Shown here: piece after piece, positions 1 to 8,939 of the stretch
Numbering within the stretch: the first letter of the stretch is position 1
Layout: each line of letters opens with the position of its first letter
From: VAZQ01 sp963841105
GTDB lineage: Bacteria; Pseudomonadota; Alphaproteobacteria; Rhizobiales; Xanthobacteraceae
Direction: 5' to 3'
NCBI GenBank assembly: GCA_963841105.1
Contig: CAWJCB010000002.1
Coordinates: forward strand, 182,907 to 246,906
DNA length: 64,000 nt
The notes under the pieces: generated by a model
The model's input: only the letters and a program-made list of their open reading frames with translations
Told to the model about the DNA's origin: nothing
Databases searched by the model: none
Position numbers and translations under genes: made by a program

Positions 1-171
1 CATCTGGTCATCGGTGAGGGCGCGATGATCGGCGCGAAAAGTGGCGTGGTCTCGAATGTGCCCGCCGGCGAGAAGTGGTTGGGGTTTCCAGCCTGGCCCG
101 GTCGCGAGTTCCTTCGCGCCACGGCCGTCCTGCGCAGGCTGGTCGGAGGGCCAAAGAGGGCCGTTGAATAA
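1..171 (+). CDS. lpxD: LpxD-like UDP-3-O-acylglucosamine N-acyltransferase, C-terminal end (partial)
   Basis: The window opens inside this gene in frame 1; 56 residues and the TAA stop at 169-171 are present. The fragment has the last turns of a left-handed beta-helix made of hexapeptide repeats (VIGEGAMIG, AKSGVVSNVPAG). It then has the GFPAWPGREFLR segment and a basic helix ending in LRRLVGG, the layout at the end of LpxD. LpxD adds the N-linked 3-hydroxyacyl chain to UDP-glucosamine in lipid A synthesis and takes it from acyl-ACP. An ACP and a ketosynthase follow 220 bases later on the same strand. Another hexapeptide acyltransferase cannot be excluded because the catalytic part lies outside the window. 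Confidence 0.72.
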   Translation, partial: HLVIGEGAMIGAKSGVVSNVPAGEKWLGFPAWPGREFLRATAVLRRLVGGPKRAVE

Positions 172-391
172 GCGTATTCACATTTCTCATGAAACAGGCG
201 CGAGCCTGCCATCCTATGTCAACGCCTGCTCGCACGCCGTGACGGGGGCAAGAATTGCTGAGCGGAATCGAGCAGCCACGTTGCTCGCAATATGCTGTTG
301 GTGCGGCGCCGCCACGCCCGTATCAAGCTGAACAGCACGGCGCTGCGTGTTGAGCGGCCGTTCAAGCGATTCCGTTGCAAGGGAGAAAAAG

Positions 392-643
392 ATGGATGAT
401 GTGGCAGCGGACACGATCGCAATCATCGCCAAGAGAGTCCCTGCGCACAAGCGCAACCTCGGCCTGACCGATCGCCTGCAGGATTTGGAGATAGATTCAT
501 TCAGCATTGTTGAAATGATTTTCGATCTGGAGGAAAAGTTCGACATCCAGATACCATACAATTCCAATGATCTTATGCCCGAGTTCGAAACGATTGGCGA
601 TATCGTCGAAGCAATCAGGAACCGGATCGGTGGAAAGAATTAG
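392..643 (+). CDS. Acyl carrier protein
   Basis: An 83-residue acidic protein of the phosphopantetheine-binding family. The attachment serine is Ser36 in the motif LEIDSFSIVEM; most ACPs have DSL, here it is DSF. Helix III and IV regions follow (FDLEEKFDIQIPYN, TIGDIVEAI). The ATG at 392 is chosen because GGGAGAAAAAG lies just before it; an upstream in-frame start at 347 has no such site. The stop codon TAG (641-643) directly abuts the ATG of the ketosynthase at 644, so the two are almost certainly cotranscribed and partner each other. It is not the housekeeping AcpP sequence and is best seen as a dedicated ACP. The lpxD-like gene upstream hints at a special lipid or lipid A acyl chain, which is inference. 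Confidence 0.88.
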   Translation: MDDVAADTIAIIAKRVPAHKRNLGLTDRLQDLEIDSFSIVEMIFDLEEKFDIQIPYNSNDLMPEFETIGDIVEAIRNRIGGKN

Positions 644-1858
644 ATGGCGCATCGTGTCGTCGCCACCGGGTGGGGTGTCGTCTCGCCGATCGGACATGGC
701 GCCGCAGCCTTCTGGGAAAATCTGGTGCGTGGCGTCTCTGGCATCGCGGAAGCAACGCTCATTCCGGCGGATCAGCTAAGTCACAAGGTCGTCGCTGAGG
801 TTAAGGATTTCGATCCGCGCAACCATTTCGATGAGCGCCAGATCGCAATGCTCGATCGCGTCTCGCAGTTCTCAGTCGTTGCCGCGCGCGAGGCGGTGGT
901 GCATGCGGGACTTTCCCTCGGCGGCGGGTTGTCTGAGCGAACCGCAACGATCATCGGCACGGGCGTCGGCGGACAGACAACCCAGGACGAGAGCTACAGA
1001 CGCCTTTACGGGGAGGGAGCGAGGCGACTCCACCCCCTCACGATCCCTAAGTTGATGGTGAACGCGCCGGCGAGTCAGGTGACAATGCATTGTGGGTTGC
1101 GTGGTCCGGCCTTCGCAGTTGCCAGCGCGTGCGCATCGGCAACTCACGCCATAGGTCTGGCATTTCACCTGGTGCGCTCCGGTGCGATGCCATGCGCGGT
1201 CGCCGGCGGAGCGGACGCCTGCATCACGCTTGGCACGATGAAGGGCTGGGAGGCCATGCGTGTGACTGCGCCGGACACCTGCCGGCCGTTCTCCAGAGAG
1301 AGGAAAGGGTTGGTGATCGGCGAAGGCGCCGCAGTGGTGGTGCTGGAAACCTTGGAGCATGCGCACAAGCGCTCTGCCCCAATACTTGGCGAGGTCGTGG
1401 GATTCGGCATGAGCGCGGACGCACACGACCTTACCAGCCCGGACGAGGGCGGAATGGTGCGCGCGATCGAAAGCGCGCTCGCTGACGCCAGGCTCTCTCC
1501 GGGCGACGTTGAGTACGTCAATGCGCACGGCACCGGTACCGCGACAAATGACGAGATTGAAACCACGGCGCTCAAGCGCGCCTTCGGGCCGCACGCGGCA
1601 AAGCTGACTGTCTCATCAAACAAGTCGATGCTTGGCCACGCCCTGGGCGCGGCTGGTGCGCTCGAGCTGGTTGCGACCCTCATGTCAATGAAAGAAGCCG
1701 TTGTTCCGCCGACCATCAATTATCTCGGGCCGGATCCGGCATGCGATCTCGACTACGTGCCAAACGAAGCAAGGCCGCTGCAAATTAACGCGGCGTTGTC
1801 CAATTCATTTGCGTTCGGTGGGCTCAACGCGGTGCTCGCGGTGCGCGCCTTCAATTGA
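644..1858 (+). CDS. Beta-ketoacyl-ACP synthase II (FabF-like)
   Basis: A 404-residue thiolase-fold condensing enzyme that joins malonyl-ACP to an acyl chain. The active-site Cys163 sits in VASACASATHAIG. The two catalytic histidines are His295 (VNAHGTGTATND) and His332 (SNKSMLGHALGAAG), which is the Cys-His-His triad of KAS I/II. Length and start (MAHRVVATGWGVVSPIG) fit the family. It begins on the base after the stop of the ACP gene, so the two act as a unit. FabF copies beside special ACPs in this order of bacteria often serve long-chain or lipid A acyl synthesis (AcpXL-type loci), but no fabZ, acyl-transferase or alcohol-dehydrogenase genes of such a locus are visible here, so the product is unknown. 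Confidence 0.9.
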   Translation: MAHRVVATGWGVVSPIGHGAAAFWENLVRGVSGIAEATLIPADQLSHKVVAEVKDFDPRNHFDERQIAMLDRVSQFSVVAAREAVVHAGLSLGGGLSERTATIIGTGVGGQTTQDESYRRLYGEGARRLHPLTIPKLMVNAPASQVTMHCGLRGPAFAVASACASATHAIGLAFHLVRSGAMPCAVAGGADACITLGTMKGWEAMRVTAPDTCRPFSRERKGLVIGEGAAVVVLETLEHAHKRSAPILGEVVGFGMSADAHDLTSPDEGGMVRAIESALADARLSPGDVEYVNAHGTGTATNDEIETTALKRAFGPHAAKLTVSSNKSMLGHALGAAGALELVATLMSMKEAVVPPTINYLGPDPACDLDYVPNEARPLQINAALSNSFAFGGLNAVLAVRAFN

Positions 1859-2012
1859 GGAACGCCGATCAATCACCAGTACCGCGTGGAAGCGTGGCGA
1901 ATTGCCATGTGGGCCGTGCAATGAGAAGGTCAAGCCGGTGCCGCACGTGGCCGATCCGACGCGTCCGTAGAGCTTGTGATACACTGTCGCCTGTGGGAGA
2001 GGAGAAATCTCG

Positions 2013-2459
2013 ATGCCAGATTTCAAATTCGACGTCGATCGCGTCACTCAGCAACTCGACCGCATTCTGCAGATGGAGCTCGCCGGAGTTGTGTACTACA
2101 CGCACTATTCTTTCATGATCTATGGTCACGCGCGGATCCCGATTACGTCCTGGTTGCGGGAGAACGCGACGGAATCGCTTACTCACGCGCAAGAGGCTGG
2201 CGAGATGATCATGCGGCTTCACAAGCGTCCGGCTCTCGGCATCGCGGCGCTGCCGACAACTCGCCACAACACAATTGACGAAATCATAGCCGAGTCGGTG
2301 AAGCGGGAGGAGGCCGGCGTGCAGCTCTACCGCGACTTGCTGGATCTCATCAAAGACAAGTCGGTCGTTCTTGAGGAATATGCGACCCGCATGATCGCAG
2401 CCGAGGCCGTGCACATTAGAGAGATGGAGCTCATGGCGATGAAACGCGCGCCCGAATAG
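2013..2459 (+). CDS. Ferritin-like / bacterioferritin-family protein
   Basis: A 148-residue four-helix protein of the ferritin-like fold. Candidate diiron ligands are Glu22 (QMELAGVVYY), His58 (SLTHAQEAGE), Glu99/Glu100 (KREEAG), and Glu131 with His134 (AAEAVHIREME). In bacterioferritin the helix-B glutamate lies three residues before the histidine; here that place is Ser55, and Glu54 is one place off, so the iron site may be altered. GAGAGGAGAAATCTCG before the ATG at 2013 is a strong ribosome binding site. It could store iron, act as a ferroxidase, or belong to a Dps/Bfr side branch. It stands alone on the plus strand before the converging groESL operon. Confidence 0.8.
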   Translation: MPDFKFDVDRVTQQLDRILQMELAGVVYYTHYSFMIYGHARIPITSWLRENATESLTHAQEAGEMIMRLHKRPALGIAALPTTRHNTIDEIIAESVKREEAGVQLYRDLLDLIKDKSVVLEEYATRMIAAEAVHIREMELMAMKRAPE

Positions 2460-2656
2460 CGAGCCGGCCGTTGCGCTTGCGCGGATCAATCGATGACGAG
2501 ATGTCCCTTATCGCACGGGATAGATTTCAGACGAAGGCAAATCGATCCCAAGCGCGGCGATCTCCGGCCGTCATGCCCGCGCATGCGGTAGCCTCGGCTG
2601 CCCGCTTGAATTTCGCCGAACGACCAGCAGGTGCATCCTACGACGAGCAGTGGTTA

Positions 2657-2687
2657 CTGGATCGCCCGCCTGAAGCGGGCGACGACA
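2657..2687. repeat. REP-like palindrome
   Basis: An 8-bp perfect stem, tcgcccgc (2662-2669) and gcgggcga (2675-2682), with a 5-base loop, inside the context tggatcgcccg...cgggcgacgaca. This resembles short palindromes scattered between genes in Bradyrhizobiaceae. It lies in the 340-base space between the convergent ferritin-like gene and groEL. No gene is seen in that space. Confidence 0.5.
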
Positions 2688-2742
2688 CAGCACAGAACTC
2701 TGTCAGTTGTGCGATCGGGACACTAAACCAAGCCCGAACACG

Positions 2743-2774
2743 CAAAAAGGCCCGGGCGCGAGCCCCGAGCCTTC
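2743..2774 (-). terminator. Rho-independent terminator of groESL
   Basis: On the minus strand, AAGGCTCGGGGC - TCG - GCCCGGGCC-like pairing forms a GC-rich hairpin that ends in a run of five T. It starts about 25 bases after the groEL stop codon. This fits the end of the groES-groEL transcript. Confidence 0.75.
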
Positions 2775-2798
2775 AACGTTGTTAACCCAGCAGAAGGA

Positions 2799-4442
<1,644 letters not shown>

Positions 4443-4486
4443 AGTTGTTTTCACTCCAAAATGTTGTCAGCTCAGGGGTCCGGACC

Positions 4487-4801
4487 TCAGGCCGCTTTCC
4501 TCTTGGCCACGTGTTCCTCAATTACCCCCATGATGTCGCTCTCCTTCATGATGAGGAGCTCCTCGCCGTCGATCTTGACTTCGGTACCCGACCACTTGCC
4601 GAAAAGAACGCGATCGCCGACCCGGACATCGATGGGAATGAGCTTGCCCGACTCGTCCCGGCCACCGGGACCCACGGCCAAGACCTCGCCCTGAGAGGGC
4701 TTTTCCTTGGCGGTGTCCGGTATGATGATGCCGCCAGCGGTCTTTTCCTCGGCATCAATGCGCTTGACGACAATGCGGTCGTGAAGCGGACGAAACTTCA
4801 T
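4487..4801 (-). CDS. groES: Co-chaperonin GroES (10 kDa, Hsp10)
   Basis: A 104-residue lid protein that caps the GroEL ring. It begins MKFRPLHDRIVVKRID, has the mobile loop EEKTAGGIIIPDTAKEKP used to bind GroEL, the roof segment VGPGGRDESGK, and the core VRVGDRVLFGKWSGTEVKIDGEELLIMKESDI. Length is normal. A clear GGAGGACACT site precedes the ATG. It is the first gene of the groES-groEL operon, 130 bases downstream of a CIRCE operator. Confidence 0.98.
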   Translation of the reverse strand: MKFRPLHDRIVVKRIDAEEKTAGGIIIPDTAKEKPSQGEVLAVGPGGRDESGKLIPIDVRVGDRVLFGKWSGTEVKIDGEELLIMKESDIMGVIEEHVAKRKAA

Positions 4802-4930
4802 AGTGTCCTCCTAACTCGTTTGAAGAATTGCGGATTTTTACGTTATGGTTCCGGCCATCAAAGCAGCTTCGCCGGGATCCAGGCGCGACATAGGGGCTTG
4901 AATTTCGAGCCGCAAGAGGCACCGAATAAA

Positions 4931-4960
4931 TTATTAGCACTCCTTCCAATGGAGTGCCAA
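4931..4960 (-). promoter_or_regulatory. Probable groESL promoter overlapping CIRCE
   Basis: On the minus strand, TTGGCA (4955-4960) and TAATAA (4931-4936) are 18 bases apart and can serve as -35 and -10 boxes. The operator fills the spacer, so bound HrcA would block RNA polymerase. The leader before groES would be about 125 bases long. Confidence 0.6.
4934..4960. promoter_or_regulatory. CIRCE element (HrcA operator) of groESL
   Basis: TTAGCACTC (4934-4942), a 9-base spacer (4943-4951), then GAGTGCCAA (4952-4960). The consensus is TTAGCACTC-N9-GAGTGCTAA, so there is one mismatch. HrcA binds this operator and represses groESL until heat shock. It lies about 133 bases before groES. Confidence 0.95.
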
Positions 4961-5106
4961 CATTTTTTTAGCAAACTCGATGCTCAATCAGCACTGTTGC
5001 TGAAATGCTGCTAATGCCTTGATTTTGGGAACTAAATCCAACTTTTGCGCTTGAGTGTGCGGGAGGTGACAAGCGAAACTAGGCCCGCGAATCGGAGGGC
5101 AGTGTC

Positions 5107-5436
5107 ATGGCTTCTAAAGACTTGGCATCAAAGGACTTGGCATCAAAGGACTTGGCTTCCAAAAACTTGTTATCCAAGGACTTTCGTCGTCAGCTCGAAG
5201 GATACGGTCTCACCACGGCGCAGATCCTTTATCGGATACCAGATCATCCCTCGTTGTTGCAAACCTTTGTTTGGCAGGACTACGACCTCTGCCCCAAGTT
5301 CCCGGTCCTTAACAAGTTTCTGGCGTTCTGGCTCGAAAAGCTGGAAGGTCCGTTGCATTCGGTGACGGTTGCCCATTCGCGGCTGATCCGCCCGGCGGAG
5401 ATCCGCTCAGTGGGCGGCGAGTTCCGCCTGCACTGA
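5107..5436 (+). CDS. usg: Usg family small protein
   Basis: A 109-residue cytosolic protein. From residue 25 on it matches the short Usg family common in Rhizobiales: DFRRQLEGYGLTTAQILYRIPDHP, LLQTFVWQDYDLCPKFP, EGPLHSVTVAHSRLIRPAE. Its biochemical role is not established; old annotations link it to tryptophan genes in other bacteria. The first 25 residues are unusual, being five copies of a five-residue unit (ASKDL and variants) coded by 15-base DNA repeats, which the family normally lacks. The ATG at 5107 follows GGGCAGTGTC, a poor ribosome site. The repeats may have added an N-terminal extension. Confidence 0.85.
   Translation: MASKDLASKDLASKDLASKNLLSKDFRRQLEGYGLTTAQILYRIPDHPSLLQTFVWQDYDLCPKFPVLNKFLAFWLEKLEGPLHSVTVAHSRLIRPAEIRSVGGEFRLH
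5110..5184 (+). repeat. Five 15-bp tandem repeats in the usg start
   Basis: Five in-frame 15-base units: gcttctaaagacttg, gcatcaaaggacttg (twice, identical), gcttccaaaaacttg and ttatccaaggacttt. They code for ASKDL, ASKDL, ASKDL, ASKNL and LSKDF. Two identical neighbours suggest recent slippage growth. Confidence 0.9.
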
Positions 5437-5551
5437 CGGCGCAGCGGCTGAACGCGCTCAGCACCCGCGTGGCGGCTGCGCGGCGGGGATGTCAGCGATT
5501 CCGTTCACAGCGGCCGCCAACGGTCTATTTTGATATCGCGCGAAAGCCTTT

Positions 5552-5603
5552 TCTTTAGACGAGCAGCCCGACCATCGTCTTTAGACGAGCAGCCCGACCA
5601 TCG
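5552..5603. repeat. 26-bp perfect tandem duplication at the nucleoside transporter stop
   Basis: The 26-base unit beginning tctttagacgagcagcccg and ending accatcg is present twice, at 5552-5577 and 5578-5603, with no mismatch. The right copy holds the stop codon and last seven codons of the minus-strand transporter gene. The left copy is a spare stop region just downstream. Confidence 0.95.
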
Positions 5604-6831
5604 CGCCAATGAGGCAGGTGGCAAGCGTGCCGGACACAATCGATTTCATGCCAAGCGACAATACATCCGCGCGACGCTCCGGCGCCATCGTGCCAAGTCC
5701 CGCGATCATAATGCCGAGCGAGCCGAAATTGGCAAAGCCGGATAATCCGTAGAGCATGATGAGGCGCGAGCGCGGATCAAGGGCATCGGACGGCAGCTTT
5801 GTCAGCTCGATATAGGCGATGAACTCATTGAGCACCGTTTTCATCCCCATGAGACTGCCAGCCGTTGCCGCCTGCTGCCATGGAATTCCCATCAGCCAGC
5901 ACACCGGGGCCATGGCCGCGCCGAGGAGACGCTCAAACGTAACAGGCGCGCCGCCGATCTCTGGCAGCACGCCAAGGATTTCGTTGCCAAGGCGAACCAG
6001 CGCGACCATCACAATAAGCATGGCGCAGATGTTGAGCAGAAGCTCGAGCCCCACCGCGGTCCCTTTGACAATCGCATCCATGCTGCTCGAAGCGATTGGT
6101 CCGATTTCGATGGTGGAGCGACCGGTCTGTTTGCAGTCGCGGTCAGGGACCATGATCCGGCTGACGAGGAGCGCCGCCGGAGCGCCCAGCACTGAGGCAA
6201 TGATGAAATGCGCGGCGGCATTGGGGATGATTGCTCCCAGCAAAGTTGCGTAAACGACCAGGACCGTGCCGGCTATTCCAGCCATTCCACCCGTCATCAC
6301 CATGAACAGCTCGCCCCGCGTCAGGCTCGCGAGATATGGCCGGATGAAGAGAGGGGCCTCGACCATCCCGAGAAAAATGTTGGCAGCCGTCGACAGCCCA
6401 ACTGCGCCGCCGACCTGCAGCGTACGCTCAAGCAGCCAGGAAAAGCCGTAAACGATCGGCGGCAGGATGCGCCAGTGGAACAAAAGCGTGGTCAAAACGC
6501 TCATGACCAGCACGATCGGAAGCGCCTGCAAAGCAAGCACGAATTCTGCGCCGGGCTGCTTTAGCTCGAACGGAAGCGCTCCCCCACCAAGATAGCCGAA
6601 GACGAAGGCAGTGCCGGCTCGCGTGGCGCTCGCGATTGCCTCAACCCCGCGGTTGAGGGGCTCGAAAAGGCGCGTTCCTCCGGGCAGTTTGAGCATGAAT
6701 ACGGCCGTGGCAAATGTCGCAAGAAGCGCGATCGCCGCTGGCCGCCATGCCACTGCGCGCCGGTCTTCGCTGATTATCCAGGCGAAGCCAAGCAGCGCGA
6801 AGATTCCAAGCAGCGATTGCAAACTCTGCAT
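5581..6831 (-). CDS. Concentrative nucleoside transporter (NupC/CNT family)
   Basis: A 416-residue integral membrane protein that imports nucleosides with a proton or sodium gradient. The N-terminus has the CNT start (SLLGIFALLGFAWIISEDRRAVAWR), then the gate-domain pieces (GTAFVFGYLGGG, LPPIVYGFSWLLERTLQVGGAVGLSTAANIFLGMVEAPL) and the core (TGGMAGIAGTVLVVYATLLG, FANFGSLGIMIAGLGTMAPERR). The ATG at 6831 (MQSLQSLLG) is chosen because the family starts there; an in-frame start at 6858 adds nine residues and would overlap the next gene. It is divergent from the cyclophilin-like gene, with a 42-base gap that must hold both promoters. Substrate preference cannot be read from the sequence. Confidence 0.93.
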   Translation of the reverse strand: MQSLQSLLGIFALLGFAWIISEDRRAVAWRPAAIALLATFATAVFMLKLPGGTRLFEPLNRGVEAIASATRAGTAFVFGYLGGGALPFELKQPGAEFVLALQALPIVLVMSVLTTLLFHWRILPPIVYGFSWLLERTLQVGGAVGLSTAANIFLGMVEAPLFIRPYLASLTRGELFMVMTGGMAGIAGTVLVVYATLLGAIIPNAAAHFIIASVLGAPAALLVSRIMVPDRDCKQTGRSTIEIGPIASSSMDAIVKGTAVGLELLLNICAMLIVMVALVRLGNEILGVLPEIGGAPVTFERLLGAAMAPVCWLMGIPWQQAATAGSLMGMKTVLNEFIAYIELTKLPSDALDPRSRLIMLYGLSGFANFGSLGIMIAGLGTMAPERRADVLSLGMKSIVSGTLATCLIGAMVGLLV

Positions 6832-6873
6832 AAGGTGCGGCCAACGATGGCGACTCACGAAGATGAGGTCAGA

Positions 6874-7248
6874 ATGACGCGCATTCGTTTTGCTTTTGAC
6901 GATCTGACGCTTGACGCTGAGCTCTTGGATACACCGAGCGCGCGGGCAATAGCAGCAGCATTGCCGATCTCATCTTCGGCTCTTACCTGGGGCGAAGAGG
7001 TGTATTTCGAAGTGCCGGTGAAGGTTCAGGCCGAGACGGGAGCGCGTGCGGTCGTCATCCCGGGCGAGATTGCATATTGGCCACAGGGCCATTGCGTCGC
7101 TCTCGGCTACGGCCGCACTCCGATTAGCCAGGGGAACGAGACGCGCCTTGCAAACCCCTGCAACATCTTCGCGGCGGCGACAGGTGATGTGAAGACGCTG
7201 GCGCAGGTGAGGGCAGGGGCTCGCGTCAAAGTGTGGAAAATTGGTTAG
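6874..7248 (+). CDS. Cyclophilin-like fold protein (TM1367 / DUF369 type)
   Basis: A 124-residue small protein of the cyclophilin-like beta-barrel family. Visible family features are an N-terminal beta strand and helix (IRFAFDDLTLDAELLDTPSARAIAAALP), the WGEEVYFEVPV segment, and the GEIAYWPQGHCVALGYGRTPIS stretch that lines the ligand pocket. It lacks the usual cyclophilin peptidyl-prolyl isomerase residues, so isomerase activity is not assumed. The ATG at 6874 is preferred because GAGGT lies seven bases ahead; in-frame ATGs at 6817 and 6847 have no such site. It is divergent from the nucleoside transporter. The function of the family is unknown. Confidence 0.82.
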   Translation: MTRIRFAFDDLTLDAELLDTPSARAIAAALPISSSALTWGEEVYFEVPVKVQAETGARAVVIPGEIAYWPQGHCVALGYGRTPISQGNETRLANPCNIFAAATGDVKTLAQVRAGARVKVWKIG

Positions 7249-7597
7249 TGTTCTATCTCTCACGCCTCATTCACTCACGGTCATTCCGCGGCGCCAACGC
7301 CAGCAAGTTTGCGCAGCCTGCGTAAACTTGGCTGCGTTCGGCGAGCGTGAAATCCAGAGTTTATATAAGGTCTCAGGACATGCGCGAAGCGTAAAGCCCG
7401 AACCGAGCGCGAGCTCATATAGTCCGGCCCTTGAAACCAGCGCAACATTGCTCCCGTTCTTTCGTGCTGCTTCACTCTGGCAGTTGTCTCGGATTCGTCC
7501 TTGAGACGGCCGGCCCGATAGGCCATGACATCCAAGCCGACCGAATTTGTGCAGGCGCGATGACCCTGGCGCGGGTGCCGATGGCAAGGAACATTCT
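7249..7597. other. 349-base gap with a 27-bp hairpin repeat
   Basis: No convincing gene is seen. The striking element is a hairpin at 7304-7330: CAAGTTT-G-CGCAG-C-CTGCG-T-AAACTTG, two arms of 13 bases with one mismatch. The flank gctgcgttcggcgagcg and the rest of the gap read like a dispersed non-coding repeat of Bradyrhizobiaceae. Open frames here are short and Arg/Ser-rich and look non-coding. Confidence 0.5.
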
Positions 7598-8815
7598 ATG
7601 AGCCTGGACCGCGTGCGCATTCCGTATGGCGCCTACTGGTCGACCCCGTTTTCGCGCTGGGGGGCGAGCTTCGCGCATCTGCACAGCATGCGCTTTGCCG
7701 CTGATACGGGCGCAAAGGTGCTGAAACTGAAGAATGTCCCGCTCGACCAGATTGATCACGCGGTGCTCGGCATCACGGTGCCGCAGGAAAAGAGCTTCTG
7801 GGGCGTGCCCTGGGTCATGTCGTTGATGGGTGCGTCGACGGTGACGGGTCCGACGATCTCGCAGGCCTGCGCTACCAGCGCCCGTTGCCTTGCCGCATCG
7901 GCGAGCGATATCTCCTTCGATCATGCGCACGTTTCCCTGGTGGTGACATGCGATCGAACCTCCAACTCGCCCGTGCTCGTGCATCCCGATCCGAACGCCC
8001 CGAGCGGGGCGCCCAGCGTCGAAAATTGGGTGCTCGACAATTTCCGCCAAGATCCGAATGCCGGCGTTGCCATGGTCGAGACCGCGGAGAACTGCGCCCG
8101 TGATTGGCAGATCAGCACCGATGAGCAGCATGAGGTGGTCGCGCGCCGCTACGAGCAATATCGGAACGCTTTGGATCACGACCGCGCCTTCCAACGGCGG
8201 TACATCGCGCTGCCGTTCGACGTGCCCGATGCCCGGTTCCGCAAGGTCATGACGCAGATCGATGGCGACGAAGGCATTCATCCGACGACGGCGGAAGGAC
8301 TGGCCAAGCTCAAGCCGGTGGTGAACGGCGGCAGCGTAACCCACGGCGGGCAAACGCATCCCGCCGATGGCAATGCAGGGATGATTCTGGCCAACGCCGA
8401 TCGTATCGCCGCGTTCACGCCGGAGCCGAAGATCGACATTCGCATTCTTGCCTTCGGCCAGGCGCGCGAGCGGCAGGCCTATATGCCGGCGGCTCCGGTC
8501 AAGGCGGCGCGGCGGGCGCTCGATGCGGCCGGGCTTTCCATCACAGACATCGACGCGATCAAGTCGCACAACCCGTTTGCCGTGAACGACATCGTGTTCG
8601 CGCGGGAGACCGGCGTCGATGTCATGCAGATGAACAATTTCGGCTGCTCGCTGGTCTCCGGGCATCCGCAGGGCCCCACGGGCCTGCGTGCCATCATCGA
8701 GTTGATCGAAGAGCTGGTCATGCGCGGCGGCGGGCGCGGCCTGTTCCACGGCTGTGCGGCCGGCGATACCGCGATGGCGGTGGTCGTCGAAGTCAAGGAT
8801 AGGCGATTGATCTGA
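7598..8815 (+). CDS. Thiolase-family protein (acetyl-CoA acetyltransferase-like)
   Basis: A 405-residue thiolase-fold enzyme. The nucleophile is probably Cys91 in ISQACATSARCL. The family motif GHP is present (NFGCSLVSGHPQGPTGLR), and the C-terminal Cys region is FHGCAAGDTAMAVVVE. Standard biosynthetic thiolases have NEAFA in the second active-site loop; here it is SHNPFAVND, as in lipid-transfer or noncanonical thiolases. It may split or make a beta-ketoacyl-CoA of an unusual acid. The ATG at 7598 follows AAGGAACATTCT. A TetR regulator follows 124 bases downstream in the same direction and may control it. No acyl-CoA dehydrogenase or ligase is next to it, so the substrate is open. Confidence 0.85.
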   Translation: MSLDRVRIPYGAYWSTPFSRWGASFAHLHSMRFAADTGAKVLKLKNVPLDQIDHAVLGITVPQEKSFWGVPWVMSLMGASTVTGPTISQACATSARCLAASASDISFDHAHVSLVVTCDRTSNSPVLVHPDPNAPSGAPSVENWVLDNFRQDPNAGVAMVETAENCARDWQISTDEQHEVVARRYEQYRNALDHDRAFQRRYIALPFDVPDARFRKVMTQIDGDEGIHPTTAEGLAKLKPVVNGGSVTHGGQTHPADGNAGMILANADRIAAFTPEPKIDIRILAFGQARERQAYMPAAPVKAARRALDAAGLSITDIDAIKSHNPFAVNDIVFARETGVDVMQMNNFGCSLVSGHPQGPTGLRAIIELIEELVMRGGGRGLFHGCAAGDTAMAVVVEVKDRRLI

Positions 8816-8939
8816 GGCGGTCGCTGCCCAACGTGATGCTCAACGGCGAGGTTGTGCGGTTGCGGTCATGCGGTCCGGGCCGCCTCGCTATTTCCATATC
8901 GGGCTGTTAGATAAATGCTCGCCCAATGGGACGAGCACG

